The translations under genes and the position numbers were made by a program. Shown in pieces: positions 1-7,954 of a DNA stretch of 30,195 nucleotides; positions within the stretch are counted from its first letter, which is position 1, and every line of letters starts with the position of its first letter. The stretch is taken from the NCBI GenBank assembly GCA_029785235.1, contig JAFMAA010000009.1:1-30195 (forward strand), in the 5' to 3' direction. Under the pieces are notes generated by a model. It worked only from the letters and a program-made list of their open reading frames with translations. It was not told where the DNA came from and searched no databases. Origin of the DNA: Nitrososphaerota archaeon. Lineage in GTDB: Archaea > Thermoproteota > Nitrososphaeria > Nitrososphaerales > UBA183.

Positions 1-2
1 GT

Positions 3-86
3 TCCGAGGATTACGAAGGGGACGTCTACAATCTGGAGGTCGAGGAAGACCACACCTACACCGCCTGCTTCGTGGCCGTAAGCAAC
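3..86 (+). other. Intein C-terminal splicing region in amrS
   Basis: The 28 codons before the radical SAM Cys form a typical intein end: VYNLEVEEDHTYTA is block F, and the final VSN is block G, followed by Cys as the +1 nucleophile. The last residue is Asn, as needed for cyclisation. The penultimate residue is Ser instead of the usual His, a variation known in some active inteins. The +1 Cys is itself the last cysteine of the host FeS-cluster motif, so the host cannot have an intact cluster site until it is spliced. The N-terminal splice block and any endonuclease domain lie to the left of the window. Confidence 0.85.
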
Positions 87-881
87 TGTCAGAACGATGA
101 CATCAGCCAGCGGAGGAAGTTCGAGGGGGTGGAAGCCGCTCCGGAGGACATGGTCTCCAAGGCCCTAGCCTACGGCTGCGAGGGGATGGCGTACACCTAC
201 AACCAGCCCACCATCTTCATGGAGTACGCGCGGGACGTGGGAAGGATCGCCAGGTCGAAGGGGCTCTTCAACATCTTCGTATCAAACGGGTACGACACCC
301 CTGAAACCGTCGCCATGATGGACGACTTCCTGGACTGCGTAACCGTCGACTTCAAGGGGAGCGGAGAGACGAAGTTCGTCAGAAGCTACATCGGAATCCC
401 GAACGCCGACCCCATATTCCAGAGCCTGCTTGAGACGAAGCGCAGGGGAAAGGTCCACATCGAGATAACCGACCTGGTAGTCCCGGGAGTCGGAGACTCT
501 CTCGAAGCGGCATCCAACATGTGCCGATGGGTCTACGACAACCTCGGCCCCGACACCCCCGTCCACTTCCTCCGCTTCCACCCAGACTACAAGATGATGG
601 ACCTCCCTCCTACCCCGGTGGAGACCCTCGAGAGGCACGTGGCCGTAGGCAGGAAGGCGGGCCTGAACTACGTCTACATCGGCAACGTCCCCGGCCACAG
701 AGACGAGAGCACCTACTGCCCCGGGTGCGGCGCAGTCCTGATAAGGCGCTACGGCTACGAGATTCTGGAGTACACCCTAGACAGCCGGAGCAGGTGCATG
801 TCCTGCGGCTACAAGACCCCAATAGTCGGTCCGCTAAGCAAGTCAGCATCCGGGGACAGGTTCGTCCCCGTGATCAGCTAG
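3..881 (+). CDS. amrS: AmmeMemoRadiSam system radical SAM enzyme, 3' part, with intein tail
   Basis: The frame is open from base 3, so the gene enters from the left edge. Bases 3-86 encode the end of an intein, and bases 87-881 encode the host protein from the third cysteine of the radical SAM CxxxCxxC motif onward (CQNDDIS). Downstream blocks match the AmrS family (partner of Memo-type proteins): YNQPTIF, VSNGYDT, VDFKG, DLVVPG, FHPDYKM, PPTPVETLER and YVYIGNVPGH, followed by a C-terminal cysteine pair set (CPGCG and CMSCG) that could bind metal. The chemistry of this family is poorly known; it is a SAM-cleaving 4Fe-4S enzyme. The stop overlaps the convergent trxB stop by 8 nt. The N-terminal half, including the first two cluster cysteines, is outside the window. 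Confidence 0.85.
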   Translation, partial: SEDYEGDVYNLEVEEDHTYTACFVAVSNCQNDDISQRRKFEGVEAAPEDMVSKALAYGCEGMAYTYNQPTIFMEYARDVGRIARSKGLFNIFVSNGYDTPETVAMMDDFLDCVTVDFKGSGETKFVRSYIGIPNADPIFQSLLETKRRGKVHIEITDLVVPGVGDSLEAASNMCRWVYDNLGPDTPVHFLRFHPDYKMMDLPPTPVETLERHVAVGRKAGLNYVYIGNVPGHRDESTYCPGCGAVLIRRYGYEILEYTLDSRSRCMSCGYKTPIVGPLSKSASGDRFVPVIS

Positions 882-1815
882 CGGCTTTGACTTCCAGCTT
901 GTTCTTCAAGAACTTCTCAGCATCCAGGAGAGCCTTGCATCCGTCTGCCGCCGCGGTTATCGCCTGCCTGTACCTGAAGTCGTGGACGTCACCCGCGACG
1001 AAGACGCCGAGGACGCTGCTCTCCGTCCCATTGCGGACCGCCAGATATCCCTTGGGGTCAAGCTCCAACTGTCCCCTGAATATCTCCGTGTTCGGCTCAT
1101 AGCCGATGGCGACGAAGAGGCCATCCACGGGTATCTCGCTCTCGCTCCCGGTCTTCAGGTTCTTGACCCTGGCTCCCTCCACCTTCTTCTCTCCAATCAC
1201 CTCCGCGACGGCCGAGTCCCAGATGAAACTGATCTTCGGGTTCTCGAACGCTTCCTTCTTCAGGGCTGCGCTAGCCCTGAGTTCGCCCCTCCTGTGGATC
1301 ACCTGCACCGACGAGGCAAATTTTGTCAAGAACGTCGCCTCCTCCATCGCAGTGTCACCGCCTCCGACCACTGCCACCCTCTTCCCTCTGAAGAAGAACC
1401 CGTCGCACACGGCGCAGTTGGATACCCCCTTGCCCATCAGCCTCATCTCGGACTGAAGGTCCAGCCTCCTGGGGTTGGCGCCGGTGGCTATGATGACCGC
1501 GAGGGCCTTCGTCACGCCTGCGTCGGTGTAGACTTCAAACGGGTAGCTTCTGAAGTTGACCTTGACGACGTCTTCCTGGACAAGCCTGGCCCCGAGCCTC
1601 TCCGCCTGGGACTTCATCTTTGATATCAGGTCAGGCCCGAGGACCGGATCCGGGAACCCGGGGAAGTTCTCCACCTCGCTCGTCAGCATCAGCTGGCCGC
1701 CATACCTGGTCCCCATGAATACCAAGGGCTCGAGGTCTGCCCTGCACCCGTAGATGGCCGCTGTGAGGCCAGCGGGTCCAGACCCAATTATCACTAGCTT
1801 CTCTGTCTTCTCCAT
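874..1815 (-). CDS. trxB: Thioredoxin-disulfide reductase
   Basis: This 313-residue FAD/NADPH flavoenzyme reduces thioredoxin-type proteins in the cytoplasm. Visible motifs are the FAD-binding GSGPAG at residues 11-16, GGQL at 39-42, the redox pair CAVC at 134-137, the NADPH-binding GGGDTA at 151-156, and FVAGD in the C-terminal FAD segment. Length and order match low-molecular-weight bacterial/archaeal TrxB. The ATG at 1815 is preceded by a TATA-like element (1841-1850) about 30 nt upstream, which suggests a short or absent leader. The gene is convergent with amrS, and the two stops overlap. There is no thioredoxin gene beside it. Confidence 0.95.
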   Translation of the reverse strand: MEKTEKLVIIGSGPAGLTAAIYGCRADLEPLVFMGTRYGGQLMLTSEVENFPGFPDPVLGPDLISKMKSQAERLGARLVQEDVVKVNFRSYPFEVYTDAGVTKALAVIIATGANPRRLDLQSEMRLMGKGVSNCAVCDGFFFRGKRVAVVGGGDTAMEEATFLTKFASSVQVIHRRGELRASAALKKEAFENPKISFIWDSAVAEVIGEKKVEGARVKNLKTGSESEIPVDGLFVAIGYEPNTEIFRGQLELDPKGYLAVRNGTESSVLGVFVAGDVHDFRYRQAITAAADGCKALLDAEKFLKNKLEVKAAS

Positions 1816-1840
1816 GTCCGAGGCTTCCGGGGCGGCACGG

Positions 1841-1850
1841 CTTCATAAAT
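1841..1850 (-). promoter_or_regulatory. Probable TATA box of trxB
   Basis: On the minus strand this reads ATTTATGAAG, an archaeal TATA-like element in otherwise GC-rich sequence, centred about 30 nt before the trxB ATG. Confidence 0.4.
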
Positions 1851-1872
1851 CTGCCCCCGGCGGGCGCCGGCG

Positions 1873-3552
1873 CTAGATCAGCTTCGATTCCCTCTGGACC
1901 GTGTGGAGCTCGTCGGAGAGCTGGTTGAGCGCCCTCTCGAGTCTCTTGGTGTACTGCGGGAGCAGCCTGTCGTACACCTCCTTCCTCATCTGGCGGAGGT
2001 AGTACTGCTGGTAGAGGTTCAGTTTGTCCTTCGCTGCCCTGTCCACCTCCCTCTCCGTGGTCTGTATCTGGCCCACCACGTCGGCGAACCTCTGGCTGGT
2101 GGACTTCTGCTTGACTTCGTTGAGCCTCTGCAGCGCCTTGTTCCGGAAGGAATCAAGGCGGACGCGGACCTCGTCGAAGTATGCCTTGTCCAGTTCGTTC
2201 GCTCCCTTGGCCGCGATCTCCGGCCAGAGTCCGTTGATCACGTTGGTCTTTTCGTCGAAGGCAGCTATCATGGCCGATGTGAGGTCGGACGAGGTCTCCT
2301 CTTCCTCCTCGGCCTCCTTCCCTGGGAGGGCCGACGACCTGACGACGAACAGGCCGATCAGCAGGAAGAGAAACGTGACCGAGGCGAAAGGTAGCCCCCC
2401 GTCCAGGAACCATCCGAGGGAGACGCCGTAGGAGAAGGATGCCGTCCCATTATGCCAGGGCGTGACCGCTCCGAGGTTCACCGGGTTCACTTTGATGCCG
2501 TTGGCGCCCTGGCGCAGGGAGAAGTTAATCGAGTAGGAGTCGACGAACGCCTGCACCGGGGGCGTCTCCGGGATGTTGACGGTCACCTTCCCGCCAGAGG
2601 TGGAGTAATAGTTCGTCCCCAGCTGATATCTGTAGGTGAGGGTGAAGTCTGTCCCCGTCTGAACGCCGTCGCTCGGATAGCCTACCACGAACGACCTGAG
2701 GTCTATGGCCCCGCCCGTCAGAGACATCTGGAACGGGTTCTCCAGGACTGGCTCGTTGGGTGTCCCTGTCAGTATCGTCACTTGAGTCGAGTTAGGCGCG
2801 AGGAGCGAGACGTAGAGTCTGGCCAGGGCCACGGTCCCCAGGTTCTCGAACTCAATCTTGTCTGTCACTTCCGGGGTCCCATTTGGCGCGATGGATATCG
2901 TCCGCAGGGCGTCGACGACCCTGAGGGGATTGAAGTCCTGGGCCGAGTTGGACGACATTGTCCTTACCGACGTGTTCGCCACGGTGGGGAGGATGTTGGT
3001 GAGCACTGAATAGTACGTGTTGTTGGTCCCCAGTATGCTGGCCTTCAGCCCTGCCGGCGCCGACATGAACGAGGCCTGCGTAGGCATCTGGACCACGTTC
3101 ACCAAGGACGCTACCCTGGTGCTGATCGAAGGCGAAGACAGGACATCCACCGAAAGGCTGCCGTTCTTCGCGGTAGAGACTATGTTGTTCAGTAGCGCTT
3201 CAAGGACGTAGCTCGAGTTCCCCCCTGCCGGGATTGGCCTGCCACCGCTCACTGTGAACGGCCCTCCTGCCGACGGGGGCGTTCCCATCGAGAATCCTGC
3301 CGTCAGGTTTGCGTCAACGATGTCCGATGACAGGGCCCCGAAACCTATGCTGATGGTCGGCACCTGGACGGCTGACGTCCCATTGTTCGTGAGCGTCACG
3401 TTCTCGCTTATCGTTGCGAAACCGTACCTGTTCAGCGAGTAGACGCTCTTCACATCGACCCTCGCGGCGCCTTGAGCGTGGACCGCCCCCTGCAGGGGGA
3501 TGAAGGCTGCGACGAGCAAGAGCAGAAACACCAGCGATGCGGATTTCCTCAA
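1873..3552 (-). CDS. Secreted single-pass membrane protein with cytosolic coiled coil, ribophorin-I-like layout
   Basis: This 559-residue protein starts at a TTG. Residues 1-27 form a signal peptide (RKS, then a hydrophobic core, then VHAQG). Residues about 28-385 form a beta-rich extracytoplasmic region in two similar halves, each opening with a pattern like YGFATISENVTLTNNG or ISIAPNGTPEVTDKIEFENLG, and rich in NxS/T sequons (at least ten). A single transmembrane segment spans about 388-404, followed by an acidic linker (EAEEEEE) and a charged helical coiled-coil tail of about 140 residues. No enzyme motif is visible. The order signal peptide, two beta domains, TM, cytosolic coiled coil is that of ribophorin I (OST1), an oligosaccharyltransferase subunit; this assignment is inference from architecture and faint sequence resemblance. 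It shares one central TATA element with the divergent gcvPA. Confidence 0.6.
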   Translation of the reverse strand: MRKSASLVFLLLLVAAFIPLQGAVHAQGAARVDVKSVYSLNRYGFATISENVTLTNNGTSAVQVPTISIGFGALSSDIVDANLTAGFSMGTPPSAGGPFTVSGGRPIPAGGNSSYVLEALLNNIVSTAKNGSLSVDVLSSPSISTRVASLVNVVQMPTQASFMSAPAGLKASILGTNNTYYSVLTNILPTVANTSVRTMSSNSAQDFNPLRVVDALRTISIAPNGTPEVTDKIEFENLGTVALARLYVSLLAPNSTQVTILTGTPNEPVLENPFQMSLTGGAIDLRSFVVGYPSDGVQTGTDFTLTYRYQLGTNYYSTSGGKVTVNIPETPPVQAFVDSYSINFSLRQGANGIKVNPVNLGAVTPWHNGTASFSYGVSLGWFLDGGLPFASVTFLFLLIGLFVVRSSALPGKEAEEEEETSSDLTSAMIAAFDEKTNVINGLWPEIAAKGANELDKAYFDEVRVRLDSFRNKALQRLNEVKQKSTSQRFADVVGQIQTTEREVDRAAKDKLNLYQQYYLRQMRKEVYDRLLPQYTKRLERALNQLSDELHTVQRESKLI

Positions 3553-3579
3553 GGGACCTTCGCCAGCGGCGCTACGTTC

Positions 3580-3589
3580 TTATTTTAAG
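3580..3589. promoter_or_regulatory. Single TATA element serving two divergent genes
   Basis: TTATTTTAAG is the only AT-rich block in the 57-bp gap between the starts at 3552 (minus) and 3610 (plus). Its centre lies about 26 nt from the gcvPA ATG on the plus strand and about 32 nt from the TTG on the minus strand. Read from the other strand it is CTTAAAATAA, also TATA-like. One bidirectional element could therefore initiate both genes, with gcvPA leaderless. Confidence 0.5.
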
Positions 3590-3609
3590 CGTTTTTCGGC
3601 CTTCAAGGA

Positions 3610-4992
3610 ATGAGCGGCGCCCGCCGGCGGCATCCCTTGCTCCCGAACCTCGACGACGACTTTGTGGGCAGGATGCTCCGGAAGGTGGGTGCAGCAACCG
3701 TCGAAGACCTCTTCTCTGACATACCTGAGGGGGTGAAGCTGGGCCGGCCCCTCAGGCTCCCCGAGGGGGGCTCGGAGTACGCGGTAAGGCGCGAAGTCCA
3801 AGCCAGGCTCCGCCAGAACAAGACACCGCCGGAGACGCTGTGCTTCCTGGGGGGTGGGGTCTGGCCTCACTATGTCCCCGCCGCCGTGGAGTCCATCACC
3901 TCGAGGCAGGAGTTCTACACCAGTTACACCCCATATCAGGCAGAGGTGAGCCAGGGCGTCCTGCAGGCCCTCTTCGAGTACCAGAGCCTCATGTGCGACC
4001 TCCTTGGGATGGAGGCGTGCAACGGATCACTCTACGATTGGGCTTCCGCAGCCGGGGAAGCTGTCAGGATGGCCGGGAGGGTGACCGGGCGCAACAAGGT
4101 TCTGCTGGGAGGGAACATCGGTCCGCAGAGGAGGGGGGTGATACGGACATACACCGAGCCGATGGGGATGACATTGGAAACTGTGGATTTCGACCGCGCC
4201 ACGGGGAGGATGGATAGCGAGGACCTGAAGAAGAAGCTCTCTGACGGCGTCGCCTGCCTCTACTTCGAGAACCCCAATTACTTCGGAGTCATCGAAGACG
4301 AAGCGCCAGAGGTGACCTCCCTGGTCCATAGCTCCGGTGCACTCGTCGTAGCCGGGGTAGACCCCATCTCACTGTCCCTCATCAGGGAGCCAGGAGCCTA
4401 CGGAGCCGACATAGCTGTCGGAGAGGGTCAGCCGCTGGGGATACCGATGAACTACGGTGGCCCGCACCTGGGGATTTTCGCGGTCAAGGACATCAAGCTG
4501 GCCAGGAACATGCCAGGGAGGCTGATAGGACTCACGACCTCCGTGGCAGACCAGCAAAGGAAGGCGTTCGCCATGGTCCTGCAGGCTCGCGAGCAGCACA
4601 TAAGGAGGGAAGGGGCCACGTCGAACGTCTGCACCAACCAGTCGCTGATGGCCATAGCGGCGGCCAGCTACCTGTCTCTCCTGGGCAAGGAGGGGTTCCG
4701 GACGCTCGGAGAGACCATCATTGCCAACTCGCACTTCGCGGCGAAGAGACTGTCGCGGATAGAGGGAGTGGTCTCGCCTCACTTCAAGGGCGCCTTCTTC
4801 AAGGAGTTCGTAGTCTCATATAAGAAGGCGAAGGCGGAGTCAGTCTTCGGCAAGCTCGCGAAGCTGGGGGTCCTGGCGGGTTCGCCTACACACATAGAGG
4901 TGGGCTCCCAGTCCGGGTTATACTGCGTAACCGAGGTCCACACCAGGGACGACATAGAAGCGCTCGCAGCGGCCCTAGAGGAGGCAGTCTAG
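3610..4992 (+). CDS. gcvPA: Glycine dehydrogenase (decarboxylating) subunit 1
   Basis: This is the first half of the split P-protein of the glycine cleavage system, which decarboxylates glycine with PLP and passes aminomethyl to the H-protein lipoamide. Its 460 residues match the N-terminal subunit: LPNLDDD near the start, SDIPEGV, the YTPYQAEVSQG block, NGSLYDW (variant of NASxYDxxTA), YGGPHLG, and QQHIRRE-like REQHIRREGATSN with NVCTNQSL. The ATG at 3610 has no Shine-Dalgarno but lies 26 nt from a TATA centre, so it is likely leaderless. It is followed after one base by gcvPB. The T- and H-protein genes are not in the window. Confidence 0.95.
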   Translation: MSGARRRHPLLPNLDDDFVGRMLRKVGAATVEDLFSDIPEGVKLGRPLRLPEGGSEYAVRREVQARLRQNKTPPETLCFLGGGVWPHYVPAAVESITSRQEFYTSYTPYQAEVSQGVLQALFEYQSLMCDLLGMEACNGSLYDWASAAGEAVRMAGRVTGRNKVLLGGNIGPQRRGVIRTYTEPMGMTLETVDFDRATGRMDSEDLKKKLSDGVACLYFENPNYFGVIEDEAPEVTSLVHSSGALVVAGVDPISLSLIREPGAYGADIAVGEGQPLGIPMNYGGPHLGIFAVKDIKLARNMPGRLIGLTTSVADQQRKAFAMVLQAREQHIRREGATSNVCTNQSLMAIAAASYLSLLGKEGFRTLGETIIANSHFAAKRLSRIEGVVSPHFKGAFFKEFVVSYKKAKAESVFGKLAKLGVLAGSPTHIEVGSQSGLYCVTEVHTRDDIEALAAALEEAV

Positions 4993-4993
4993 C

Positions 4994-6469
4994 TTGAAGA
5001 AGTACGTCCAGGCCTCCTGGGACGAGCCGCTGCTCAACGAACTGAGCAGGCCAGGCAGGGTCGGAAACAGCGTCCCTTCCGACCCAACCATCAGCTCGAG
5101 GTTCAAGGACCCGCAGAGCCTCGTCCCGCAGTCGATGAGGAGGGATTCGCTCAACCTCCCTGAGCTCTCCGAGCTCCAGGTCCTGAGGCACTTCAATCGC
5201 CTCTCGCAGATGAACTTCTCTGTGGAGCTCGGCATGTATCCTCTCGGGAGCTGCACCATGAAGTACAACCCCAAGGTCTCCGAGATGATCGCGTCATCCG
5301 ACGCTATGAAGGGGGCCCACCCGCTCCAGCCCGCCGGTACCGTCCAGGGGATACTGTCGATCTTCTACGACCTTGAACGGGCGCTCTGCGAAATCACAGG
5401 CGTGCACCGCTTCTCCCTCTCGACCGCGGCTGGGGCACAGGGGGAGCTGGCGGGGGTCCTGATGATACGCAAGTACCTGGCAGAACACGGAGGAGGCGCC
5501 AGGGACGAGATACTGGTGCCTGACTCGGCCCACGGGACGAACCCAGCCAGCGCGGCGATGGCTGGCTTCAAAGTGGTGAAGGTACCGTCAGGAGCCAATG
5601 GGCAGGTGAAGGCCAGCAAGGTGCAGGAGCTCTCATCCGAGAGGACAGCCGGGATGATGTTCACCGTCCCCAACACGCTCGGGCTCTTCGAGGGGGAGGT
5701 GAAGGAGGTGTGCGACGCGGTCCATGCGGCCGGGGGGTTGATGTACTACGACGGCGCCAACATGAACGCCCTTCTGGGAAGGGCCCGGCCTGGGGACATG
5801 GGGTTCGACGTAGTGCACCTGAACCTCCACAAGACCTTCGCGACCCCCCACGGGGGCGGAGGCCCCGGCGCAGGGCCGGTGGGGGTGACGCGGAAGCTGG
5901 CGGACTACCTCCCGGTCCCGGTCATCGTGAAGGAGAAGACCGGTTACTCGTTGGACTACGGGCTAAGGCGTTCGATAGGCCCGCTCAAAGGCTTCATCGG
6001 TAACTCCGCGGTCCTTCTCCGCGCCTACATCTACATCCGCCTCCTCGGTGCGTCCGGCCTGAAGGACGTATCCTCGATGGCGGTCCTGGCGGCTAACTAC
6101 CTGTGGAAGAGCCTCGACCCTGAGGCGTTCCCGGCGTCCCACGAGGTGGAGCTCTTGAGGAAGCACGAGGCCGTGGTCTCCGTCAAGGGCGATCTCCCGG
6201 GATCTGCCATGACCGTTGCCAAGGCCATCCTCGACCTCGGAATGCACGCGCCTACCGTCTACTTCCCTCTCATAGTGCATGAGGCGCTGATGATCGAGCC
6301 TACCGAGTCCGAGCCCGAAGAGATGCTGGACGAGTACGCGGAGGCCTTGAACAGTATCTACGCGAAGATAAAGGATGGCACCCTCGGTCCTGTCCCCAAA
6401 AACACCAGCGTAGGCAAGGTAGACGAAGTAAAGGCCTCTCATCCGCTGACCCTTCGAGTCCACTGGTGA
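4994..6469 (+). CDS. gcvPB: Glycine dehydrogenase (decarboxylating) subunit 2
   Basis: This is the PLP-carrying half of the split P-protein, 491 residues. It shows the family blocks LGMYPLGSCTMKYNPK, HPLQP, LSTAAGAQGEL, DSAHGTNPASA, YYDGANMNA and the PLP-lysine segment NLHKTFATPHGGGGPGAGP. The start is TTG at 4994, one base after the gcvPA stop, with GAGGAGG (4978-4984) as ribosome binding site inside the gcvPA end. Length and motifs are complete. It works as a heterodimer with GcvPA. Confidence 0.95.
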   Translation: MKKYVQASWDEPLLNELSRPGRVGNSVPSDPTISSRFKDPQSLVPQSMRRDSLNLPELSELQVLRHFNRLSQMNFSVELGMYPLGSCTMKYNPKVSEMIASSDAMKGAHPLQPAGTVQGILSIFYDLERALCEITGVHRFSLSTAAGAQGELAGVLMIRKYLAEHGGGARDEILVPDSAHGTNPASAAMAGFKVVKVPSGANGQVKASKVQELSSERTAGMMFTVPNTLGLFEGEVKEVCDAVHAAGGLMYYDGANMNALLGRARPGDMGFDVVHLNLHKTFATPHGGGGPGAGPVGVTRKLADYLPVPVIVKEKTGYSLDYGLRRSIGPLKGFIGNSAVLLRAYIYIRLLGASGLKDVSSMAVLAANYLWKSLDPEAFPASHEVELLRKHEAVVSVKGDLPGSAMTVAKAILDLGMHAPTVYFPLIVHEALMIEPTESEPEEMLDEYAEALNSIYAKIKDGTLGPVPKNTSVGKVDEVKASHPLTLRVHW

Positions 6470-6801
6470 GCCAAAGGCCTTATAGTCTCTCTAAACCCGA
6501 GTGGTTCTGCTTGCCCAGTGAGCTTTCCAGGCGGGTCGAGGCTAAGCTCAACGAGCTGGTCGATGAAGAGACGAAGCGGAAGTTCGGAGAGCTCAACATC
6601 GTCACCGAAGTGTCCGAGATGGCGACGGGGACCGTAAGGATAAGGTTCCAGCCACTTTCCGCCTACAGTCCCATCGCCGTGAACATCGGACGAGACATCA
6701 AGGCCGCCGCGCTCTCGGTGGACGGGGTCCAGACGGTGACGGTCGAATGTTCGGGGCACATGATGGACGAGTTGGTCAACAAGTTAGTCAACCAAGACTG
6801 A
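6466..6801 (+). CDS. DUF59/MIP18-family protein
   Basis: This 111-residue protein shows the DUF59 fold pattern: ELVDEETKRKFGELNIVTEV, then beta strands (TVRIRFQPLSAYSP), and the closing VDGVQTVTVECSG. DUF59 proteins act in FeS cluster assembly or metal handling. Most carry a cysteine in a TxxxC segment; the matching place here is LSAYSP with no Cys, so FeS transfer is doubtful. The GTG at 6466 overlaps the gcvPB stop (GTGA), which suggests coupling. A TTG at 6511 lies 26-30 nt after a TATA-like TTATAG (6480-6485) and would give a 96-residue protein without the unconserved N-terminus. Its role next to gcvP is not evident. Confidence 0.65.
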   Translation: MSQRPYSLSKPEWFCLPSELSRRVEAKLNELVDEETKRKFGELNIVTEVSEMATGTVRIRFQPLSAYSPIAVNIGRDIKAAALSVDGVQTVTVECSGHMMDELVNKLVNQD

Positions 6802-6879
6802 TCGTCATCACGTCGCCGGGGCTTCGTGCGTGGGGGTAAACAAAAACTACATTGTCGTCAACTAAATTCAGTGATTGGC

Positions 6880-6891
6880 TTGTTTATTCGA
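6880..6891 (+). promoter_or_regulatory. Probable TATA box of the FtsZ-like gene
   Basis: CTTGTTTATTCG sits in the AT-richer gap 6802-6918. Its TTTATT core is centred about 33 nt before the ATG at 6919, which predicts a very short leader. The rest of this 117-bp gap shows nothing else I can name. Confidence 0.4.
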
Positions 6892-6918
6892 AGTGCGGTG
6901 TAGGTCTGCGCTTCGAGG

Positions 6919-7950
6919 ATGTTTGACCAAAAGACCACGGACGAAGTCGCTGTAATCGGAATAGGTAGCGCAGGGACCAGGATCGTCTCCCTGCTCAGCC
7001 GGAAACCTCTGTTCATCGACAGGTACGCCTATGTCTCCTGCGACGCTGAGGACTTCTCGCCAGTTGATCCCAAGGACGCCATTCACATCCAGTCACCCAT
7101 AGACCAGAAGCTCACCCCGTCTCTTGTGCGCGGGCTCGCTCTGCCCTATCACGGGAGGATCAAGGAGGCGGTCGGGGGCTTCAAGGTGGTCTTCGTGGTA
7201 GCGGGCCTCGGCGGAGCGACCGGGAGCGGGCTGGCCCCGATGGTCGCCTCCATAGCCCAGGAGTGTGGTGCAACGACCGTGGGGGTGGCAGTCATGCCGT
7301 TCGAGTTTGAGAAGAGGATGAAATTCTATGCCGGTGTCTCTCTGAGGCGCCTCCGAGCCGCATCGAGGGGCGTGGTGGTCGTGGACAACGAGACCCTGAT
7401 GCACTCTTCCCCGGAGGAGTCGACTCTGGCCAACCTCTACGACTCAGCCAACAAGGCCGCCGTCAAGGCGCTAGGTTCGCTGTTGACGAAGTCGACCGCG
7501 GCCTCGAAGTCTGTGGGCCTCAACAAGCTCCTAGGCGCCGTCCTCAGGGACGGGTATTCTTTGCTGGGCGTATCGAGCAACGGGGGCGTGGAGAAAGCAG
7601 AGGACGCCCTGGCGGGTGCCGTGGTGTCCCTGGGGAGGATCGCTGACGCTAGGGAAGCGAGCAGGGCGGTAGTGAGCCTCAACGCAGACACCAACCTCTC
7701 GGCCCAGGAAGTGGGGCTGGCGGTCAGCAGGTTCGGGTCCCTGATCGACAACCAGTCGGTCGACGTGGAGTACGGCGTCGATTGCTCGGGCTCGTCTCAG
7801 CTGCAGGTAAGTGTCTTGGCCTCAGGTTTCGGCGCTACGAAGTACGATGACTACGACCCTCTAGCGAAGATACTGAGGGGCCGGGTCATGGACGACGACA
7901 TGGACACCTCTCTCCTCTGGGGCCTCGAGGCACTCCCATCCTGCGGCTGA
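6919..7950 (+). CDS. Divergent FtsZ/tubulin-family protein with degenerate T7 loop
   Basis: This 343-residue protein has an FtsZ-type nucleotide-binding half: VIGIGSAGTRIV (13-24, T1 loop) and AGLGGATGSGLAP (95-107, tubulin GGGTGSG signature). MPFEFEKRMKF follows, matching the FtsZ KPF.FE block, and SLLGVSSNG matches ALMGIG. The T7 catalytic loop of FtsZ (NxDxADV) aligns with NKLLGAVLRDG at 202-212, which lacks both aspartates. It should still bind GTP but may not hydrolyse it by the standard inter-subunit mechanism. No C-terminal FtsZ tail peptide is visible. It may be a cytoskeletal or regulatory paralogue and not the main division protein. Confidence 0.7.
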   Translation: MFDQKTTDEVAVIGIGSAGTRIVSLLSRKPLFIDRYAYVSCDAEDFSPVDPKDAIHIQSPIDQKLTPSLVRGLALPYHGRIKEAVGGFKVVFVVAGLGGATGSGLAPMVASIAQECGATTVGVAVMPFEFEKRMKFYAGVSLRRLRAASRGVVVVDNETLMHSSPEESTLANLYDSANKAAVKALGSLLTKSTAASKSVGLNKLLGAVLRDGYSLLGVSSNGGVEKAEDALAGAVVSLGRIADAREASRAVVSLNADTNLSAQEVGLAVSRFGSLIDNQSVDVEYGVDCSGSSQLQVSVLASGFGATKYDDYDPLAKILRGRVMDDDMDTSLLWGLEALPSCG

Positions 7951-7954
7951 GCAG

